Both the position numbers and the translations under genes were made by a program. Shown here piece by piece: positions 21,411 through 33,853 of a stretch of 64,000 nt of DNA. Location: NCBI RefSeq assembly GCF_014356525.2, contig NC_052506.1, positions 32,813,774 to 32,877,773 on the forward strand, in the 5' to 3' direction. The notes beneath the pieces are model-generated. The model was not told the DNA's origin, made no database searches, and worked only from the letters and a program-made list of their open reading frames with translations. Position 1 is the first letter of the stretch; each line of letters starts with the position of its first letter. Origin of the DNA: Nilaparvata lugens. Taxonomy: Eukaryota > Arthropoda > Insecta > Hemiptera > Delphacidae.

Positions 21411-24375
21411 ATAAGCTTCAATCACAATCGCTTGATTTTCACTTGACCACGACATACTGGCTACTGAAATGGCTAGAATAGACCTGTCGAATAATAGTTC
21501 AAAGAATATTGTAGAACAATAACTTTCGACCATTTCATGATACCCCACTTCAAGAGTTGAATGAACCTGATACTGTTTCAAGGATGCAGTTTTGCCGTTG
21601 GATATTAGCACAAGATTGTATTTCAAAAATTCTATGGACAGATCACAGATAAAAGTACGTTCACAAGAACTGGTGCTGTAAATTTCCACAATAACTTTTC
21701 CACATGCATGGACTTTTCATTTTCCCTGCAAGAATAAATTGTAACAATATTTATTGTTACAATTGTGAGTGATGAGAATTATGCGAATTAGCCTGAGAAG
21801 TTAGCCTGTTGTGAAAATGGATTTTGCTGTTTTGCTTTTCTGCGTTGTGTTGTGTTGACTCTGTAAGTGTGTGCGTAGAAGCTATGATCCTAAGAATAAC
21901 ATCAATTTTCCTGGAGTAACAGCTTAGTTCATGACCCTTGCTTTTCTGTGTTGTGTAGTGTCGACTTTGTAAGTGTGTGCATAGAAGTTCAGTCGAGCTT
22001 AGGACCTTATAAGGCAAGGAATTTATAGCTGTCAAGGAAAAATAGCTGTCACTTGGTGGGAGAATGCTTCTCAAATTGTAGTTGTAACGTTCCTTTCTAT
22101 TGGTGGAAATTTTTCTAGAAAATAGTAACTCCCAATCACAGTTAACGTTGGTTAACGTCTATCTAGTATGGACGATCACACAGCAGTCCACCTCAAGAAG
22201 AGAAAAGCGAAGTGGACTCACTCAGCGTCTGTCGACTGTCATAAGCAGTACTAAATGTAGTCTGTTCTGAACTTTGTATTAATCATGGCTTCCATGCCAG
22301 CTTTAGGCCTTTTTTAGTATTTGGCTCTGGAACCTTTTGTTCCAGCAGCATTTTTAGTCTTTTTGCCTCTGTAGTCGCTTTAATTAAGAAGAGAGAGAGA
22401 GAGTATCAAATTGTCACCTCACAATGGAGATTTTTCTCCTATAACCGCTACTAAAGGTACGTCATAGATTTATAATATTATTAAGGAAAATATCTTCAAA
22501 GAAAGCTTCCATCAAAGTATTTATTGTAATGTAAGAAAATTAACGATATATGTTTTGTAGAAATTTAGAATACCTATTAGTAGGAATTAAGATATTTGTT
22601 TGATTTAAACTATTTTGAAGAGGAAGCTATTAACCTAAATTTCAATTACTGTTGGTTAAATCCAAACCAACGGATGTTTACAGTATATTATTATGAGCTC
22701 TATCAGTATTTTTGGTTATAGATTTTATTTGTCTTTTGATTCTTATGAAAAGCTTTCATGATTATTTAGAAAACACCTATCATGTAATTTATTCTTTTAA
22801 ATTACACCATAAATGTGATTTATGTAAGAGAACTGACTAAACTAACAACAATACTCGAAATACCTTATTATGAAGTAATTCAATCAACTTGTGAATTATG
22901 TAGGCCTATTATGGAATACTATGTACTCATCGCTTTGTGTATAGGGCATAACCTGATTACTAATAAATTCTATTCTATTAAATCAAGATATTGAAGTAGG
23001 TAATGCCTATTTACGTTTTAAAGTAATAATCTTGATTCGAGTTTATATAACCTAAAATAGGTGATTTTATTATATAACTGATGTTAAGTTAATTTGTATT
23101 ATCCTAGTTTATTTTTTTATTCTAACAGCGGTGTAAGTACGGGAACATCAGTATGGGATCAACGTACGAATCTATCATTTCATGTGTTCATGAACGTGTG
23201 TCTTTAAGCCGCTGAGACGCCTCTGAATCGATGGCCGTCCTAGAAGCTTGGGGTATGCTGTCTCCTGTCCATCTGGACGTGTAGAGCTCGATCACCAAGC
23301 CTAGATTCAATTTGAAGAAACAGCTATGAGGTAACAACTTTTTTCCAAATTAAACGAACGTCCCAGAACTCCGGATGTGACAAAATGGGTTTTAGTGACG
23401 ACAGACTTTCAATCAATTAAAACGTGCGGAATTAGACTTTTGTTAAATCATAATTTTGAGATATTATTGGGGATAGATAGATTATTAATTTTTATTAATT
23501 TGGTTTGAGTAATAGATTTTCGGTTGTATCTTTACATTGAAAAGTGAGGCCATATTTTCTCTGTAAGGATCCAGCTGGGAATTTCAGTTTTCTTTAAATT
23601 TATAAATAATTATAATCTTCTAAACTACTAAAAGTTGAATGAGTATATGAATTTTTAAAGGTCCCTTATTGATTAAATTAATGTTTTAAAATAATTCTCA
23701 TCTTAAAGTTGTAAAGGATCAAATGAAGTTTCAAGGACCCTAACCTTTCCTAAATTTGTTTTGATGACATATATTTTTGAATAGTTTTTTTTAAGGTAGT
23801 ATACCATGATGTGATACTTGAGGAATGTTTGTCCTTGCAGCGTTCATGATATAAGATACTGAATAATTATTATTGGGGGGGATCATTAATATTTGATAAT
23901 GTTTTGATAGTGTTTTAAAGTTTCCAAGTGTGTTCGAATTTAATGTTCTAAGAATTTTATGAATTTTATGTGGATCTTTTCTTAACATATGTATGGTTAT
24001 TTATGATTAACTTTTGAGATATATTTATGATGATTTTTAATTCTTCTTTCTGAAATTAGAGTCCTTTAAGCTTCTTATGATTCAATCTAAAACTTTCCAA
24101 TGTGGAGCATACGGAGTAGGTTATTACTGTATTATCTATTTCAGAGATAACCTTTAACTTTAGTCATTTTGTTTTCGATTTTCATAATGTAACTTCCTTT
24201 GTTTTATTAATTGTTGAATTTAACTGTAAGAGGTGACAATATAATTGATACCTTCTCTCTATTTCGTTGTCTCTCTTGTCATTTCTGGTTTCCCGTTCTC
24301 TAGCACTAGGTATGTTTATCAAGCATCCCTTTTATTAAGTTATATTGTGTGTGCTTCTAAATTCAAAATTCAAAA
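21411..24375. other. Intronic DNA without recognised gene
   Basis: No exon or ORF with a domain is seen. There is an imperfect direct repeat of about 48 bp (21832-21879 and 21941-21988, each with TTGACTCTG/TCGACTTTG then TAAGTGTGTGC) and a short GA microsatellite near 22390. This may be the internal, decayed part of the DNA transposon whose ends lie at 20873 and 32725. Confidence 0.4.
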
Positions 24376-24800
24376 TTAACTTTCTAAATTCATAGCACGG
24401 CACAAAATGGTGAAGTTTTTATGGACTTTCTGGCCAATGAGCTTCACGAATTGATGGAAGACGTGCCTCTCAATTTGAGGCAGAATATGTGGTTCCAGTT
24501 GGATGGCTGCCTCCCTCATTATGCTAGAAACGTCCGTGGGTGGCTTGATAACAATTATGCTGGGCGGTGGATTGGCCAAGGTGGACCCGTAAGTTTGCCA
24601 CCACGCTCACCTGATCTCACTCCAATATACTTCTACTTTTGGGGGGTTGTGAATAGTATACAGAGAACCTGTGAAGAACAGGGAGGAACTGATTCTCAGA
24701 ATTCGATTCACGTTTAAAGTAATGAAGAGACGGCCCAACGAAGAGAGACGGGCAACTCGAAGCTTGATGAACGGCAGCAGAAGTTGCACAAAGAGAAATG
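24376..24800 (+). pseudogene. DDE transposase C-terminal fragment (Tc1/mariner-superfamily-like)
   Basis: An open frame (24421-24717) encodes FQLDGCLPHYARNVRGWLDN, then WIGQGGPVSLPPRSPDLTPI and YFYFWG. These match the second and third catalytic blocks of insect DDE transposases (normally DG-PPHYA and PRSPDLTPLDFFLWG). Here an Asp of the PLDF block is altered to Tyr. The frame runs into stops after 24717, so it is a decayed fragment. It probably belongs to the same transposon as the ends at 20873 and 32725. Confidence 0.65.
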
Positions 24801-24892
24801 GAGGCTATTTTGTATTCCTGTAACCAATGAGCATCACATGTAGTTTGATTATCATCAGAATGATTGACATCAGTTTTTTTAATTCTGTCATT

Positions 24893-24897
24893 CATCT
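24893..24897 (+). repeat. Target-site duplication of the BEL element, left copy
   Basis: CATCT immediately precedes the 5' LTR and recurs immediately after the 3' LTR (32073-32077). Five base pairs is the usual target duplication for BEL/Pao retrotransposons. Confidence 0.85.
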
Positions 24898-25552
24898 TGT
24901 TTGGCCAGAGCATTCGAACTGTAGCGCCAAAATGCCAGACTGGTTCTGGGAATAGCAGGCTTGTGTTTGCGCACGCGCAAACCGTCCTGCTTGCTTGGCA
25001 TTCTGGATGTTTTTGTGTGAGTCGTCCTAGTTCAGTTTGTCTTGTCTCGTCCCCATTGTTGTGAAGACCGAGTTTGTATTTTTGTCATGTAATTTTCGAT
25101 CGGAAATTTCTTGTAGATAATTGTTTGAGTGTAGTGTGTGTGAGTTATGAGTATAACAGCGTAAATAGTGTTAAATTGAATTAATTTGAATCGGATTTGA
25201 ATTTATAAAGAATCCAGTTTGAGCTTTGTTCAAAACACAGTACATAGCCTGCAAGTTGAACACAGAATCAACGAAAAGACAGCCCGGAAGCCAGACCTGT
25301 CTTATTCCCAGATTTTCATCCCACCCTGAACCTGACCAAAACACCTAATAAAGGCTTCGAAGGGCAAGTAGACAAAATTGGATTAAATCTGGTGAGTTTT
25401 TGCTCTTTTTTATTGTTCATTAATGCAGAGTTTGACTGTACAAATAACCTGGCTCAAATTGAAGATTAAATTTTGCCCCTTGTTTGTATTTGATTATATA
25501 AATAGTAAATTACAGTCCTCTAGTAGCTCTAGCCTGAGCTTTGTTCAGAACA
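24898..25552 (+). repeat. BEL 5' LTR
   Basis: About 655 bp, starting TGTTTGGCC and ending CAGAACA. It matches 31420-32072 except for scattered substitutions and one-base indels. It carries the promoter and polyadenylation functions of the element, including AATAAAGGCTTCGA near 25345. Confidence 0.92.
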
Positions 25553-25555
25553 TTT

Positions 25556-25571
25556 CTGGTCCTCCAGGCCG
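25556..25571 (+). other. Candidate primer-binding site of the BEL element
   Basis: TGGTCCTCCAGGCCGG begins three bases after the 5' LTR. A TGG start is expected for pairing with a tRNA CCA end. I cannot assign the tRNA from memory, so the call rests on position and the TGG. Confidence 0.4.
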
Positions 25572-26113
25572 GATGAATTTAAATTTGTAATTTATTGATT
25601 AATTCACACACATTGGATTTAAGCAGTTTCGTATTTGTCCAATGTTGGCATGTTGAGAATGGTCTGATCTATGCTCAACTTGAGTTTGTTGTAGCCTTGT
25701 TCTAGAGCAAGGTTTCTTGTCAATTTGTATTTGTCTGAAATTAAATTTATTTCAGTTAAAATTGTAATTTTCCTGAAACTAGGCTCATTGTGCTCTTTTT
25801 CGGGAATTTGTTTGTTTGTTGGATTTTTGTATTGTCCATTTTGTTATACATGTTAGTGAAGGTTAATCACCAGCATGAATTTGTTTGTTCAATTCAACAA
25901 GTTATCGTTTGTTTGTGAGTTGTTGGAAGAACATTATCTAATCATATAGTTTTGTCTTCAGCAGTAACTTATCTTGTGAATTGATAATCAAAGTTTAACT
26001 TTGATAACTTACTAGGTGTGATTCTTCCTTCCATTTAGTTTTGAACTCATTCTTGTTTTATTGTCTGTTGTTTTGTATTGTCGGGGCTGAATTGTTTTGT
26101 GTATGAGTTCAAG

Positions 26114-28222
26114 ATGGAGGAAAAATTACAGAAACAAATCAGGGTGCATCGTGCTAAACTGGAAAAATTGTATGCCAGATTGCAAAGAATTTATGAACTG
26201 TCTAAAAATGTCTCTGATCCAAAGGTTGCTGAGCAATTTTTAATCTTGTATCCTCGGGTGTCTCAGACCATTTCAGATTATGAAAAGACAGAATTAGTGG
26301 TTAATGAGTTGGAACTTGAGTTGAATAAAGACCATGTTGTAGCATTCAACGACTCACATCTAGATCTGTTTCAGTATATTGAAGTAGCAGCTAACACTCT
26401 CAAACAGAGAGAGGTGACTGATGCTATTGCTCAATCTTCGGCAGCTTCAGCAGCTAGTGCACAGCCGGTCGTGTCCGAGTTGGTACTGCCCAAAATCGAC
26501 CTTCCGAAATTTGATGGGAACCAGACTCAATGGTCAGTGTTTTATGAACTATTTAAGGCATTGGTACATGACAACAAGAGTTTGAATGATCAGCAGAAGG
26601 TCCAATATCTTGTAAGTAGACTTACTGGACAAGCAGCAAATATTTGTCATCATTTGCTACCATTGGCTAATAATTATCAAATAATTTGGCAGGCATTATT
26701 GACCCGCTATAACGATCCACGGGCGCAAGTCGATGCCTATTTCAAACAAATTTTTGAATTTCGTCCAATAAAATCAGAATCAAAGGCAGGTTGTATTGCG
26801 ATTTTGGATGGGTTTTGCAGTTCAATCAATGCAGTGAAGAGATTGCGACTCACTGATTTGTCAGACTCGATATTCCTCTATCATGGCTTGAGATTGCTGG
26901 ATCCAAGTTCTCGTAGAAATTTTGAATCGGCCGTCCGTGACAAGGCTATGCCAACTTATACCGATTATGTCAAATTCATTGAAAAGCAAATTAAGACTCT
27001 TCCTTCTGATGAGAAACAGACTGAATCGTTTAATATGAGGCACAAAAAGGATAATAAATCAAAGGTGTTTGTGGTTCAATCTAATGATTCATCTAACGAT
27101 GCATCTAGTAAAAATCCCAATTGTCTGAAGTGCTCAAAACCGGGTCATCGGTTAGTAGATTGTGCAAGTTTCTTGAAAATGACTCCTTGGGATCGTTATT
27201 GTTTGATTAAAGGAAAGTTTTGTTGTTTTCGTTGTCTTGATGTGGATCATTTGAGTAGAGATTGTCGTAGTAAAACTCAGTGTGCTCAATGTCGAGAATC
27301 TCATCATTCGTTATTGCACTTTTCCAGATCAAGTTCCAATGAAGGTGTTGCGTCCTCGTCGAACTCCAAGGCAGGTGGCACATCACCTATTAGTTGTTGT
27401 TCTACATCCAACGATGTAGAAAATTCGACCGTTGTGTTGTCGACCGTCACTGCACATATTCGAGATTGTAATGATCAGCTTTGTGATGTTCGTTTCTTGG
27501 TTGACACCGGGAGTCAGTGTCATTTTGTTACAGCCAAATTGTGTCGGCGTTTGAGACTACCATTCCAGCCCATGAAAACCGTTGTTCGTGGATTCGGTGG
27601 TGGTACTAGTGAAGTTCGAGGTCGTACTTGTGTGTCGATTCAGTCGAAGTTGGATCCTACCGTCAAGTTTTCGATGGATGCCACAGTGGTAGATAAAATC
27701 ATCGACAAGTTGCCTTCTTGTGAAATCGACAGATCCAAACTTCATCATCTTGAAAATCTCACACTGGCTGACGACAAATTCTACCTTCCTAGTAGAATAG
27801 ATGGCATCATTGGTGCGGAGTTAGTTCCTCACTTGCTACGTGGGAGTCCTAGTATAGGTGAATCGCACGAATTGATGACTGTTAATAGTGTCTTTGGTCA
27901 CATTCTGATGGGGAGAGCGCCGATTCTCACTTCAACAAAAAATGTGTCGAATTGTTTTACAGCCATCTGTAGTCCATTCGTTAGTAGTCCATCGTTGGAT
28001 AGTTTTGTGGAACGTTTTTGGGAGTTGGAATCGTGCCCTGCACCAAGCTGTCAACTGAAACCGGAAGAGTTGGAGTGTGAGGTAAATTTTCGGAAGTCTG
28101 TACATCGTGTGAATTCTGGTCGTTTTGTTGTTGTCATTTGCGGAGCCGCCCAGCAGCTTGGGAGATTCGTATGCTGTCGCCGAACGCAGACTGCTGACTT
28201 TGGAGAGACGACTAGAGCTTGA
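26114..28222 (+). CDS. BEL Gag-protease
   Basis: The first ATG of the long frame is at 26114. Order of parts: an N-terminal coiled coil, the BEL Gag domain (DUF1759 type; LPKIDLPKFDGNQTQWSVFY near residue 128), zinc knuckles (CLKCSKPGHRLVDC, CFRCLDVDHLSRDC, CAQCRESHHSLLH, about residues 340-400), then a retropepsin-like aspartic protease (FLVDTGSQCHFV, about residue 460). The frame leaves the BEL consensus near 28130, where the Pol frame takes over (shift equivalent to one extra base). It is annotated as a natural Gag-Pro end or a frame break; I cannot decide which. Confidence 0.9.
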   Translation: MEEKLQKQIRVHRAKLEKLYARLQRIYELSKNVSDPKVAEQFLILYPRVSQTISDYEKTELVVNELELELNKDHVVAFNDSHLDLFQYIEVAANTLKQREVTDAIAQSSAASAASAQPVVSELVLPKIDLPKFDGNQTQWSVFYELFKALVHDNKSLNDQQKVQYLVSRLTGQAANICHHLLPLANNYQIIWQALLTRYNDPRAQVDAYFKQIFEFRPIKSESKAGCIAILDGFCSSINAVKRLRLTDLSDSIFLYHGLRLLDPSSRRNFESAVRDKAMPTYTDYVKFIEKQIKTLPSDEKQTESFNMRHKKDNKSKVFVVQSNDSSNDASSKNPNCLKCSKPGHRLVDCASFLKMTPWDRYCLIKGKFCCFRCLDVDHLSRDCRSKTQCAQCRESHHSLLHFSRSSSNEGVASSSNSKAGGTSPISCCSTSNDVENSTVVLSTVTAHIRDCNDQLCDVRFLVDTGSQCHFVTAKLCRRLRLPFQPMKTVVRGFGGGTSEVRGRTCVSIQSKLDPTVKFSMDATVVDKIIDKLPSCEIDRSKLHHLENLTLADDKFYLPSRIDGIIGAELVPHLLRGSPSIGESHELMTVNSVFGHILMGRAPILTSTKNVSNCFTAICSPFVSSPSLDSFVERFWELESCPAPSCQLKPEELECEVNFRKSVHRVNSGRFVVVICGAAQQLGRFVCCRRTQTADFGETTRA

Positions 28223-31200
28223 CAGCAATACTCGTATTTCATATCATGAAATATTGATCGATTACCTACGTCAGGGTCACATGTCGTTTGTAGCAGATCA
28301 GACAGACCGAGGTGGTTACTACATACCGCATCACGCCATCGTGAAAGCAAGCAGCACTACCACGCCCATCCGAATTGTATTTGATGCTGGTTCCAGAACA
28401 TCATCGGCTTTGTCATTGAACCAGGTTCTTCATGCTGGTCCCAAATTGCAGACTGACATTTTTGTTTTGTTAGTTAATTTTCGTTTGTTCCCAATTGCAC
28501 TAACTGCCGACATTAAACAAATGTATCGACAGATATTAGTGGAGGATTCCTGCCATCGTTATCAGCGTGTATTGTGGAGATTTTCGCCGGAGGATCCAAT
28601 CGAAATTTATCAGCTCAATTGTGTTGTTTTTGGTGTTTCAAGCTCTCCATATTTGGCGCTTCGCACCGTCCACCAGCTTGTAGAGGAGGATGGAAATCGT
28701 TTTCCAGCAGCCAAGGCGAGAATACCAAGAGACATGTTCATGGACGACTTAGTCACATCTGTCGCCACAGAGTCAGAGGCCGCGGAGCTGTATCGTCAGT
28801 CCAAGCAGCTGTTTGAGGGAGGAGGTTTCTCGCTCACAAAGTGGACTTCAAATTCACCATCAATGTTGGAGAAATTCTCGGAGGAAGAGAAATCGTTTTC
28901 GTACAAGGATTTCGAAGCAGACAACTCCTTGGCTATCTTGGGATTGAATTGGCAACCTAGTACTGATCTGTTTCAGTTTTCAGTCAAGAGTGGTGAGGTC
29001 GTCGCTACTAAGCGTTCTATTCTGTCAGTGATGGCTCGTATCTATGATCCACTTGGTCTCTTGTCACCGTTTACATTATTTCTAAAATGTCTTGTCCAGA
29101 AACTGTGGAAATTAGGAGTGGATTGGGACGAGAAGCCGCCTGAGTCTATATGCACTCTTTGGGAGAATTGTCAAAAAGAGTTGCCTCTATTATTGAAATT
29201 TGCTGTTCCACGTCACGTTGGTTTGTTTCAGGATTCTCACATCAGTTTGATTGGTTTTTGTGATGCATCATTGTCTGGTTATGGTGCAGTTATCTATGTG
29301 AAGTCGCAGAAGGAGAGCGAGGAGCCAAGAGTTGTATTATTGTGTTCAAAGTCCAAGGTAGCACCATCTAAAGTTGTTTCAATACCTCGTTTGGAGTTGT
29401 GTGCGGCACTCTTGTTGGCAGAACTCATGAATTCAGTAGTCACTATTATTAGTGAACGTTGTCATGTGTCTCGTATTGTCGCACTCTCTGATTCGACAGT
29501 CACCTTGTGTTGGATTAATGCTCCATCCGCGAAATGGCAAACTTTTGTTGGTAATCGCGTCGCAAAAATACAGGATTCTTGTATACAGGAGTGGATGCAT
29601 GTTGCCGGAATTGAAAATCCCGCTGACTGTTTGTCTAGAGGTTTATCACCAGTTGAGCTTGTGAACTTTCCGTTGTGGCTCTCAGGTCCATCATGGATAG
29701 CAGAGGACGAATGCGATTGGCCCGTCCGAACTCAAATGGAAGAGATCGTGGATCCACCGGAGGCGAAAAAACCGTCAGTGTTGACAGTCACAAAATCTCC
29801 TGATTGTAACAGCAATGCAGTATATTCATTGATTGGTCGTTGTTCGGATTATGGTCGTCTTTTGAGAATTGTAATTCTTGTTCTCAAATTCTTACGAATC
29901 TTACCCCAATCAGAAGAATCAGATTTCGATGTTGCTGAGAGGTATCTATGTAAAGTGGTACAGAAGATACATTTTTCATCTGAATTTGTGCAATTGGAGA
30001 AGGGAGAAGATTGTTCTATGCGCCTACGTCGCCTGTCTCCATTCATTGATAAAGGTGTGATTCGCGTCGGCGGTCGTTTGTCTCATGCTGGACTGGAATT
30101 TGAGACTTGTCATCAATGATCTTACCAAAATCCGACGCTTTCGTATCGATGTTGATTGATTATCATCACAAGAAGAACTGTCATGCTGGACCTTCGTTAT
30201 TGTTGTCCTTGATCAGACAGAAATTCTGGATACTGTCTGCTCGCTCTATTATTCGTATTTGTGTTTTCAAGTGTAATCGTTGTTTCCGTGTTCGACCTAG
30301 TAATAATGCAATTATCCCAAAAATGGGTGACCTGCCTGCTTGTCGAGTGTCAAAATGCAAACCATTTGAAAATTGTGGTGTGGATTACGCTGGTCCTCTG
30401 CGTATTACTATGACAAGACGTCGTAATCCTTGTGTTTTGAAAGCCTACATTTGTCTGTTTGTGTGTATGGCAACAAAGGCGGTACATATTGAGTTGGTAT
30501 CGGATCTATCAACGCCCATGTTTTTAGCTGCGTTTCGTCGTTTTTTGTCATGTCGTGGACCCTGTATGGTGATGTATTCCGATTGTGGTACTAATTTTGT
30601 AGGTGCCAAGGAACAGTTGCGAAAGATATCTCAACTTTTGAACTCGTCCGAGTTTCAAACCACATTGACTAGTCAACTCGCCGAACACAAAATTGATTGA
30701 AATTCATTCCCCTGGTTCACCGCATTTTGGAGGTCTGTGGGAGGCAAATGTCAAATCTGTAAAGTTGCATCTGTTCCGAGTAATTGGCAATCAACTTCTC
30801 ACCTATGAGGAACTGAACACTGTATTGGTGCAGATTGAAGGTGTCCTGAATTCCCGCCCACTGTGTGTACTGAGTGAAGATCCGTGTGAACCGCTGGCTT
30901 TAACCCCAGCGCACTTTTTGACTCTAACACCGTTGAATTGTTTCCCATGCGGACGTGGACAGTGTCCCTGTGAATCATCTCACCAGGTATGAATTGATTG
31001 GTCAACTTATTCAATCGTTCTGGAACCGATGGAGAAGAGAGTACCTGCACGAACTTCAAAGTCGTAAAAAATGGTTGAAATCACCCACTTCTATTGGTGT
31101 GGGAACAGTTGTGGTAGTAGACCAACCAACACACCTCAATTGCAGTGGCCACTGGGTGTCATTGAGCAAGTGTTTCCGGGAAGTGACAGCGAGGTTCGAG

Positions 31201-31274
31201 TGGGGAGTGTTCGCCTAAAAACTGGTATTTATAAAAGACCAGTAACAAAATTGTATCCACTCCCAACTCAATAG
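28125..31274 (+). pseudogene. BEL Pol: RT, RNase H, integrase, with several frameshifts
   Basis: 28125-30119 is one open frame. It carries the BEL-type reverse transcriptase (LTADIKQMYRQI near 28505, catalytic FMDDLVTS near 28738), the Pao peptidase-like region and RNase H (GFCDASLSGYGAVIY near 29257; LSDSTVTLCW). The integrase follows in shifted frames: an HHCC zinc domain (30150-30300), first Asp near DYAGPL (30385), second Asp in YSDCGTNF (30575) and Glu in GGLWEANVK (30730). A C-terminal domain follows (IQSFWNRWRREYL, about 31010; LQWPLG, 31140). Frame changes fall near 28130, 30110, 30695, 30965 and 31115. The copy is therefore not autonomous as read. Confidence 0.88.
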
Positions 31275-31407
31275 TTATTGTGCTTGTTGCATTTTTTTTC
31301 TTTTGTGTTGTTTTTTGGTGTTGGTGTTTTGTTCTTTTTGTCATGTCTGGATTTTTCCCTTCCTTGGTTTTTTCAGTTTTGTAACTTGGCTGAAAAATAG
31401 TTTTTCA

Positions 31408-31419
31408 GAGGCGGGAGTA
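31408..31419 (+). other. BEL polypurine tract
   Basis: AGAGGCGGGAGTA-type purine run directly before the 3' LTR start, in the position expected to prime plus-strand synthesis. Confidence 0.6.
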
Positions 31420-32072
31420 TGGTTTGGCCAGAGCATTTGAACTGTAGCGCCAAAATGCCAGACTGGTTCTGGGAATAGCAGGCTTGTGTTTGCGCACGCG
31501 CAAACCGTCCTGCTTGCTTGGCATTCTGGATGTTTTTGTGTGAGTCGTCCTAGTTCAGTTTGTCTTGTCTCGTCCCCGTTGTTGTGAAGACCGAGTTTGT
31601 ATTTTTGTCATGTAATTACGATCGGAAATTTCTTGTAGATAATTGTTTGAGTGTAGTGTGTGTGAGTTATGAGTATAACAGCGTAAATAGTGTTAAATTG
31701 AATTAATTTGAATCGGATTTGAATTTATAAAGAATCCAGTTTGAGCTTTGTTCAAAACACAGTACATAGCCTGCAAGTTGAACACAGAATCAACAAAAAG
31801 ATAGCCCAGAAGCCAGACCTGTCTTATTCCCAGATTTTCATCCCACCCTGAACCTGACCAAAACACCTAATAAAGGCTTCGAAGGGCAAGTAGACAAAAT
31901 GGATTAAATCTGGTGAGTTTTTGCTCTTTTTATTGTTCATTAATGCAGAGTTTGACTGTACAAATAACCTGGCTCAAATTGAAGATTAAATTTTGCCCCT
32001 TGTTTGTATTTGATTATATAAATAGTAAATTACAGTCCTCTAGTAGCTCTAGCCTGAGCTTTGTTCAGAACA
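31420..32072 (+). repeat. BEL 3' LTR
   Basis: Near-identical to the 5' LTR. It starts TGGTTTGGCC (one extra G relative to the 5' copy) and ends CAGAACA. It is followed by the CATCT target duplication at 32073-32077. Confidence 0.92.
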
Positions 32073-32189
32073 CATCTACTTTGAATTATTATTCTATGAA
32101 TAAATTTTGTTGGATCTTGTAAAAGTAAATGATTAATATTTTATATAGGATTTAGGCTATATGCTACAGAAAATATTGCAATAATCGGG

Positions 32190-32725
32190 TGATTCACCTT
32201 CAGGATCATCACTTGATGCATGCTGTTTGCGAATTTCCTCATTTTGAAGATGTTCATTCCAGATATTAGCAGTTTTGAACACTTTATCATGGAGCTTACC
32301 TTTCCGAATTTATACTTATTCGAAAGCTTATGAAATGGAGAAGTTTTTGAAATATTGAAACCACTATAATAACCCGGAAAAACCGATAAAAAACGGTTTG
32401 AAATTTAACTTTGAATTTGAAGAATAGCATTTTTTCAAGTTTGAGCCCTAATAAAAAACTACAAAATATCTTACAACAAATAAAATTACATTAATCTTGT
32501 TTGAAATGTTTTTCTCTTTCCAACAATACCCTTGAAATTGAAATTCGACCAGTAGTTTTTGAGTTATTATAAAGTTTTCACAAAAAACTTTGTGAGTAAT
32601 CTACGTAATTCACTATGAATTGCTAAATTTGATCTTTAATTTGATATGTTATATGATTTAATTGTACGGAACACACTTTAGTTATTAACCCTCAAAAATC
32701 GTCAGGTTTTTATGCCGGGCCCTGT
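32190..32725 (-). mobile_element. DNA-transposon right-end remnant (inverse of 20873-21410)
   Basis: Read on the minus strand it starts ACAGGGCCCGGCATAAAAAC (about 32725). It then shares about 375 bp with 20990-21395, with the same order of ACTACTGGTCGAATTTCAAT, GAAAAACATTTCAAACAAG and CTTCAAAATGAGGAAATTC. The outermost 100-150 bp differ between the two ends, so they are either diverged termini or two related elements. Confidence 0.55.
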
Positions 32726-32744
32726 ATAAATGAAGAAACATGTT

Positions 32745-33853
32745 GTACGCATCACGAGATCTATTTTAGGCTCCATTTTAGGCCCATTACTCTTCATATT
32801 ATATATAAATGATATTCAATTCAATGTTCCTGTCACTGATAAAATTACTCTCTATGCCGATGATTGTACCTTGCTATGAGATCAGATCTCATAGACTTGG
32901 AGATTGAGGCAAATAACATGGCAAATGAGGTTGTGCAGTTTTTTAATGATTCAGACCTCACTATAAATTCAAACAAAAGTCATGTCATCAGCTTTGATTA
33001 TAAGTATCGCCCTTTTCACCCCACCATAACACTTGGTGAAACGAACATTGAAAGTTGTACTGTTGTGAACATGTTAGGTTTGATTGATGGATTCGAAGCT
33101 TAATTGGGGGGATCATGTGAACAAGATATCAATTGAAATTGAGTAGGTCACTTTTTGCATTTAGAAATATTGTTAAACGGGTGCCTAAAGCAACAGCAAA
33201 AAGTTTCTACTATGCACTGATTGAATCCCACATTGCTTAAGGCATTGAATTATGGGGGGAGTACCTCGAAGCAAAACATTCAAAGAATTTTTGTTTTGCA
33301 AAAGTCCGCAATAAGATACCTGGAGGGGCTCAAATTTCCACAGACATGTCGGGAGTCTTTCAGTAGCCTAAGTATTTTAACTGTTCCATCATTGTACATT
33401 TTCAAATCAATATTACATGTGAAGGATAGGTTGAATTCATTCCAAATTAACTCAGATATTCATGGCTATAACACTAGAGGAAGGAATAACATTTCAGTTG
33501 AGAGACATAGGCTGAGTGTATTTGAGAAAACACCTACTTATAGGGGACAAAAGTTTTTTGCGAAACTTCTGGCTGATTTGAGAAGTATTGTTGAAGAAAA
33601 ACAATTCAAAACAAAACTATATTCTTTTCTCACTGAGAAGGCTTTCTATGAGGTTGACGAATTCTTGTTAGAGTGAAAAAAAATATTATCTAAATTTTGC
33701 AAATTTAATGAATTGTTAAATGTTATTAGAGTTTTATTTTAAGATTGATATTTTATGTTATTATGTTATTTATCTGTGACGTTTTTCAACTGTATTACAT
33801 TGTTTTTGTTATACTTTTGTTGAGAATAAAATATTATTATTATTATTATTATA
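32745..33853 (+). pseudogene. 5'-truncated CR1/L2-like LINE fragment
   Basis: Begins inside the reverse transcriptase ([14 protein letters not shown] near 32785, LYADDCTLL near 32850) and continues through broken frames to a C-terminal domain (33221-33676). The blocks there (SDIHGYNTRGRNNISVERHR and FLTEKAFYEVDEFL) are homologous to the C-terminus of the ORF at 5684-8584. It ends in AATAAAATATTATT repeats at about 33825-33853, a typical microsatellite tail. It is related to the element at 3611-8740 but clearly diverged from it. Confidence 0.82.

Larger units (their letters stand above)
24898..32072 (+). mobile_element. Full-length BEL/Pao LTR retrotransposon
   Basis: A 7.2-kb element with two near-identical LTRs (24898-25552 and 31420-32072), TG...CA ends and a 5-bp target duplication. 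It has a Gag-protease ORF and a Pol with RT, RNase H and integrase, in BEL/Pao order. No env-like ORF is present. The LTRs differ at about ten positions including small indels, which indicates a fairly recent insertion. The coding part has about five frame breaks. It lies in a WRNIP1 intron in antisense orientation, apparently inside an older DNA transposon. Confidence 0.93.
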
